DNA of 64,000 nt from Mucilaginibacter celer (lineage in GTDB: Bacteria > Bacteroidota > Bacteroidia > Sphingobacteriales > Sphingobacteriaceae), in assembly GCF_003576455.2 (NCBI RefSeq), contig NZ_CP032869.1:2666001-2730000 (forward strand), written 5' to 3'. Shown in pieces: positions 59,948 through 64,000 of this stretch (positions are counted from its first letter, which is position 1; each line of letters begins with the position of its first letter). Below the pieces are notes generated by a model. That model had not been told where the DNA came from and did no database searches. It saw only the letters and a list, made by a program, of their open reading frames with translations. A program made the translations under genes and the position numbers.

Positions 59948-60913
59948 TTACTGTATATCCCCGTAAGCTTCCAAAATCCGCTTAACCAGTTTGTGCCTTA
60001 CCACGTCTTCGCCGCTTAAGTACACTATTTCAATGCCTTTAATATCGGTAAGGATGCGAAGTGCCGTATGCAGGCCTGATTGTTGTTTTTTTGGCAAATC
60101 TATCTGCGTAACGTCGCCGGTTACAATAAATTTGGCTGATGGGCCCATGCGGGTCAAAAACATTTTCAGCTGCATATCGGTGGCGTTTTGGGCCTCATCC
60201 AAAATAACAAAGCAGTTATCCAGGGTACGGCCGCGCATAAAGGCCAGCGGCGCAATTTCGATAGTTCGGTTCTCCAGGTATACTTTCAGCTTTTCGGCCG
60301 GGATCATATCATCAAGCGCATCGTAAAGCGGCCTCAGGTATGGGTCAATCTTTTCCTTTAAATCGCCGGGTAAAAAGCCGAGGTTCTCCCCTGCCTCAAC
60401 CGCCGGTCGGGTAAGGATGATACGTTTAATTTCCTTGTTTTTTAACGCTCGAACAGCCAAAGCAACTGCGGTATAAGTTTTACCTGTACCTGCTGGCCCA
60501 ATGGCAAACAGGATGTCGCTTTTGTTAATGGCATCAACCATACGGCGCTGGTTGGTGGTGCGCGCACGTACCATTACCCCGTTAGGGCCAAAAACAATTA
60601 CCTCACCGCTTGCAAATTTATCGGCGGTGGCAGCATCGGCCGGCTGGCTGTTTGCATTCGCCCTCGAGCCTAAGATGCGTTCAAGATCAGTTATGTTAAG
60701 ATTTTCAAACTTCTCAACATGCTGTATCAGGTTTGTAAATTTTTCCTGGAAGATATTTAATTCATTATCGTCGCCCAAAACCTTTACTTCACTGCCGCGC
60801 GCAACTATTTTAAGCTTGGGGTATTGTTTCTTAATGATCTCAAAATGATCATTATTTGGCCCCCAAAGTACTGCGGGGTTCACATTTTCAATAGATAGCT
60901 TAAGTTCGTTCAA
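59948..60913 (-). CDS. PhoH-family ATPase
   Basis: 321 residues. An N-terminal KH-like region (to about 85) precedes a P-loop ATPase core: Walker A in FAIGPAGTGKTYTAVALAVRALKN (about 135-155) and Walker B in DNCFVILDEAQNATDMQLKMFLTRMG, then FIVTGDVTQIDLPKKQQSGL. PhoH/YbeZ proteins are RNA-linked ATPases, often acting with YbeY in ribosome maturation. It is separated from purC by a repeat region and divergent from the SAM hydrolase-like gene. Confidence 0.94.
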   Translation of the reverse strand: MNELKLSIENVNPAVLWGPNNDHFEIIKKQYPKLKIVARGSEVKVLGDDNELNIFQEKFTNLIQHVEKFENLNITDLERILGSRANANSQPADAATADKFASGEVIVFGPNGVMVRARTTNQRRMVDAINKSDILFAIGPAGTGKTYTAVALAVRALKNKEIKRIILTRPAVEAGENLGFLPGDLKEKIDPYLRPLYDALDDMIPAEKLKVYLENRTIEIAPLAFMRGRTLDNCFVILDEAQNATDMQLKMFLTRMGPSAKFIVTGDVTQIDLPKKQQSGLHTALRILTDIKGIEIVYLSGEDVVRHKLVKRILEAYGDIQ

Positions 60914-61014
60914 TACTAATTGATTTTTTAGTTACAGATTTTTATGAATTAAAAATTGAATATTTGTAGCTTCAAACGCTACTACAAGATTAGCAATAAA
61001 TATTTATAAAATTA

Positions 61015-61791
61015 ATGGCAATTATAACATTAACTACTGATTTGGGCGATAAGGATATTTACCAGGCTGCGCTAAAAGGCAGCATCTACAAATCGCTCCC
61101 CACAGTAAATATTGTTGATATTACCAACAGCGTAGCGGCTTTCAATGTGCAACAGGCCGCCTTTATCCTAAAAAACAGCTTTCACTATTTTCCTGAAGAT
61201 ACCGTACACCTGATAGGCATCGATACCGTTTACAGCGATCATACCAAATACCTGGCCATCCGCTACAAAAAACATTATTTTGTTGGTGCCGATAATGGCA
61301 TTTTCTCGCTGATGTTTGACCAGGAACCGGAAGAGATTGTGGAAATCAATATTATGCAGGATCTTAAATTTCTGCATTTTCCGCTTGCGGATATTTTTGT
61401 TAAAGCCGCCTGCCACCTGGCCAAAGGTGGTAAGCTTGATGAAATTGGTTTGCCGGTATCCGAAATTGAAAACAAAATGAATTTGCAGCCTGTTATCGAA
61501 AAAAACCAGATAAAAGGCGTAGTGATTTATATCGATTCGTTTCAGAACGTGATAACCAATATTACCAAAGAGTTTTTTAACCGGGTGCAGCAGGGCCGCC
61601 GTTTTGTATTGAACTTTAAACGGAACGAAACCATTACACACCTTAGCTGGCATTATAATGAAGTGCCGGTTGGCGAAAAACTTTGCCTGTTTGGCATCAG
61701 CGATCATTTGGAAATAGCCATCAATAAAGGCAATGCCAGCGGATTGCTGGGCCTAAATCTTAACGATAAGGTGATCATCGAATTTCAATAA
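61015..61791 (+). CDS. SAM hydroxide adenosyltransferase-like (DUF62) protein
   Basis: 258 residues. It starts IITLTTDLGDKDIYQAALKGSIY, the conserved Asp-containing loop of the SAM chlorinase/fluorinase/hydrolase fold; GIDTVYSDHTKYLAIRYKKHYFVGADNGIFSLM follows, and IDSFQNVITNITKE opens the second domain. Members without a halogenase insert hydrolyse SAM to adenosine and methionine. First gene of a likely three-gene operon; the next gene is 14 nt downstream. Confidence 0.9.
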   Translation: MAIITLTTDLGDKDIYQAALKGSIYKSLPTVNIVDITNSVAAFNVQQAAFILKNSFHYFPEDTVHLIGIDTVYSDHTKYLAIRYKKHYFVGADNGIFSLMFDQEPEEIVEINIMQDLKFLHFPLADIFVKAACHLAKGGKLDEIGLPVSEIENKMNLQPVIEKNQIKGVVIYIDSFQNVITNITKEFFNRVQQGRRFVLNFKRNETITHLSWHYNEVPVGEKLCLFGISDHLEIAINKGNASGLLGLNLNDKVIIEFQ

Positions 61792-61805
61792 ACACTAACT
61801 GATAC

Positions 61806-62330
61806 ATGAAAAAACTTGTACTGTTTATATTTTTCTCAATAGCATCGGTTACCGCTTTTGGGCAAAGCCCCGTTAACTCCGATTCGGTTGCATACCAGCT
61901 TCAAAGGCAAAAAATAAACAGGATGCTTACTGCCCGTAAGCAAAAGTTTGGGCAGTACCAGCAAAGTTTGAGTCAGCATACGGGTATTTTTGGTTTTCAA
62001 ACCAAGGATGATATCCGCCGTTCGGCCGGCATCCTGATGGATATAGCCAAAACAGACGATGCTATTTTTAAAGAATTAAAAATTTTACTGGAATACCGCG
62101 ATTTTCAGCAAAAGCAGATCCAGAGCCATAGCCGCGAAGCTGAAAGTGCAGGTGATGCTTACCTAAAGGTGATCAGCCATTTACAACAGCAAAATGCCAA
62201 ACTAAAGCAACAGGCTAAAGAAGCCGACGGGCATTTTGGCATGCGTCAAAATATTTACCTGGTGGTAATTGTTTTCATGGGTGCGTCAATTTTGTTCATG
62301 TTGCTTAAAAAAAACCGGGTTAAAGCGTAA
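61806..62330 (+). CDS. Secreted or periplasmic coiled-coil protein with C-terminal membrane helix
   Basis: 174 residues: a signal peptide (MKKLVLFIFFSIASVTAFGQ), a Gln-rich helical body with probable coiled coil (QKQIQSHSREAESAGDAYLKVISHLQQQNAKLKQQAKEADG, about 100-145) and a membrane helix near the end (NIYLVVIVFMGASILFMLL), then a basic tail. No family is recognised. It sits between the SAM hydrolase-like gene and an ABC exporter, in the same direction with short gaps. Confidence 0.6.
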   Translation: MKKLVLFIFFSIASVTAFGQSPVNSDSVAYQLQRQKINRMLTARKQKFGQYQQSLSQHTGIFGFQTKDDIRRSAGILMDIAKTDDAIFKELKILLEYRDFQQKQIQSHSREAESAGDAYLKVISHLQQQNAKLKQQAKEADGHFGMRQNIYLVVIVFMGASILFMLLKKNRVKA

Positions 62331-62357
62331 ATTCGCGGCTTTAACTAAAACGCATAC

Positions 62358-64000
62358 ATGGCAAGAGGACGACTGAACAGTGGCGCAAAAACCGAAGCAG
62401 AACTACCCAAAGCAAAAATAAACCGCAGCAGCTTACGCAATGTGGGCAAACTGCTCACCTACCTGAAACCCTACCGCTGGAAATTTATTGCAGGCTTGGT
62501 ATTTCTCTTCCTCTCAAGTTTGGTTGGCTTAGCATTCCCCGCTATTTTAGGGGCATTGATTGATGCTGCACAGGGGTTTTACAAATACAAGTATCTGCCG
62601 CATGGTTTAAATGCCATAGCCATAATGGGTTTCAGCATACTATTTGCACAGGCATTTATTTCGTTTTTCAGGGTTGTTTGGTTTGTACAGGTGGCCGAGC
62701 GATCGCTGGCCGATATCAGGCGCGACACTTATTTTAAACTCATTACCCTGCCCATGAACTTTTTTGCCAACCGCAGAGTTGGTGAACTGAACAGCCGCAT
62801 TTCTGCCGATCTTTCGCAGATCCAGGATACATTAACTACCACCTTTGCCGAAATTATCCGCCAGTTGGTAATGATGGTGGGTAGTACTACTTTATTGGCA
62901 ATTGTATCTTCCAAACTTACGCTGGCGCTGTTGGCCATTTTGCCGTTTTTAGTTGCTTTCGCTGTGTTTTTTGGGCGATACATCCGCAAACTATCACGCG
63001 ATGCGCAGGATAAACTGGCCGAATCAAACACCATAGTTGAAGAAACATTGCAGGGCATAGCTAATGTAAAAGCATTTGTTAACGAAGCTTATGAAGCCAA
63101 TCGTTATGATAAAATTTTACGCAAGGTGGTAAACATAGCTGTAAGAGGCGCAAAATTCAGGGGCATCTTTGCTTCATTCATCGTGTTTTGCCTGTTTGGC
63201 ACTTTTGTAGGTGTAATCTGGTACGGATCGGTATTAGTAGCTAATCATGAAATATATGTAGGCGATCTTACTACGTTTATCATGTATTCGATATTTGTTG
63301 GCGCGGCAATGGGCAGCTTCCCTGATTTATATGCCAACCTGCAAAAAGCAGTAGGTGCCAGTGAACGCGTATTGGAAATATTAGCCGAACAGGGTGAAGC
63401 CATTTCGATGGTTGAGAACGATAATGATATCAAACAAACCATTAAGGGCGACGTTGCATTTGATGATGTAGTTTTTGCCTACCCTTCCCGCCCGGAGATT
63501 ACCGTGTTAAAAGGTATTTCATTCCATGCCGATGCAGGGCAACGTGTGGCCATAGTGGGGCCAAGCGGTTCGGGTAAATCAACCATGGCTTCGCTCATCC
63601 TTCAATTCTATCACCCACAAAACGGCAATATTTTGTTTGATGGTAAACCGGCTGATAATTATTCGTTAACCGATATCCGTAACCAGGTAGCCATCGTTCC
63701 GCAGGATGTGTTGCTGTTTGGCGGCACCATCCTTGAAAATATTGCCTACGGGCGCTTAAATGCCTCGAAAGAAGATATCATCAAAGCCGCGCAGCGGGCT
63801 AACGCGCACCAGTTCATCTCCTCCTTTCCAGAGGGTTATGAGACCATTGTAGGCGAGCGTGGTGTTAAATTATCAGGTGGCCAGCGCCAGCGAATTGCCA
63901 TAGCAAGGGCGTTGCTTAAAAATCCATCCATACTGATACTTGACGAGGCCACTTCATCGTTAGATTCTGAATCGGAACGCCTTGTTCAGGAAGCTTTGGA
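62358..64000 (+). CDS. ABC exporter (MsbA-like, permease-ATPase fusion), 3' end outside the window
   Basis: The ATG at 62358 begins MARGRLNSGAKTEAELPKAK. Six membrane helices are predicted across residues about 35-325 (WKFIAGLVFLFLSSLVGLAFP, ILFAQAFISFFRVVWFVQVAER, LLAIVSSKLTLALLAILPFLVAF). The ATPase domain (from about 365) has Walker A in VAIVGPSGSGKSTMASLILQFY, the Q-loop VPQDVLLFGGT, signature VKLSGGQRQRIAIARALL and Walker B in ILILDEATSSLD. Only the last part is cut off. Substrate could be lipid A or a drug; the neighbouring genes do not decide. Confidence 0.93.
   Translation, partial: MARGRLNSGAKTEAELPKAKINRSSLRNVGKLLTYLKPYRWKFIAGLVFLFLSSLVGLAFPAILGALIDAAQGFYKYKYLPHGLNAIAIMGFSILFAQAFISFFRVVWFVQVAERSLADIRRDTYFKLITLPMNFFANRRVGELNSRISADLSQIQDTLTTTFAEIIRQLVMMVGSTTLLAIVSSKLTLALLAILPFLVAFAVFFGRYIRKLSRDAQDKLAESNTIVEETLQGIANVKAFVNEAYEANRYDKILRKVVNIAVRGAKFRGIFASFIVFCLFGTFVGVIWYGSVLVANHEIYVGDLTTFIMYSIFVGAAMGSFPDLYANLQKAVGASERVLEILAEQGEAISMVENDNDIKQTIKGDVAFDDVVFAYPSRPEITVLKGISFHADAGQRVAIVGPSGSGKSTMASLILQFYHPQNGNILFDGKPADNYSLTDIRNQVAIVPQDVLLFGGTILENIAYGRLNASKEDIIKAAQRANAHQFISSFPEGYETIVGERGVKLSGGQRQRIAIARALLKNPSILILDEATSSLDSESERLVQEAL

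Overview
The window looks like chromosomal DNA of a soil or plant-associated Bacteroidota, most likely Sphingobacteriaceae (Mucilaginibacter/Pedobacter type). The grounds are a sigma-ECF/FecR/TonB-dependent receptor cluster with Bacteroidota-type STN and carboxypeptidase-regulatory domains, a large LptD of Bacteroidota type, promoters of TAnnTTTG form, A-rich leaders instead of strong Shine-Dalgarno sites, and many intergenic inverted repeats. No rRNA, tRNA or CRISPR was recognised. Genus and species are inference.

Region 1 (1-16443) is a carbohydrate locus and the most striking part. A complete mannose-family sugar phosphotransferase system (EIIA, EIIB, a fused EIIC-EIID, Enzyme I, HPr) is followed by a glucosamine-6-phosphate deaminase-like gene, all in one tight operon (2133-7417). 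It is flanked by two glycoside hydrolase family 9 genes (1-1737 and 7663-10572) and an opposing three-gene operon: a 1004-residue beta-helix/beta-propeller protein, a NagX-type membrane acyltransferase and a GH18 chitinase. The same unusual DNA motif (GTAGTG-N5-GTAGTG) precedes the first GH9 gene, the PTS operon and the beta-helix operon, in the same orientation to each, which ties them into one regulon. I read this as a PTS-based amino-sugar (glucosamine, chitosan or chitin fragment) utilisation locus in a phylum that usually uses SusC/SusD systems instead.

Region 2 (16444-22600) is accessory. It holds repeats, a candidate 26-residue peptide gene, a MocR-type regulator divergent from a DoxX gene with a clear palindromic operator between them, a 317-bp non-coding element built from four triloop hairpins, and an IS4-family insertion sequence.

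Region 3 (22600-39730) mixes regulator/effector pairs (ArsR with SRPBCC, a GlxA-type AraC regulator divergent from a DoxX-like gene), an esterase, a secreted RidA, a TonB receptor-sigma-FecR-STN operon, an orphan hybrid histidine kinase, a CrtO-like membrane protein and an SMP-30 protein. A second copy of the hairpin element lies upstream of the TonB receptor, in opposite orientation to the first.

Region 4 (39900-64000) is mostly housekeeping: lysS, ung, a DtxR-type regulator with a Nramp-UspA fusion transporter, smpB, pcm, a 2-oxoacid dehydrogenase E2, cinA, lptD, an N-acetylmuramoyl-L-alanine amidase, an MCE/MlaD protein, rnz, a STAS protein, purC, a PhoH ATPase, a SAM hydroxide adenosyltransferase-like protein and an ABC exporter cut by the window end.
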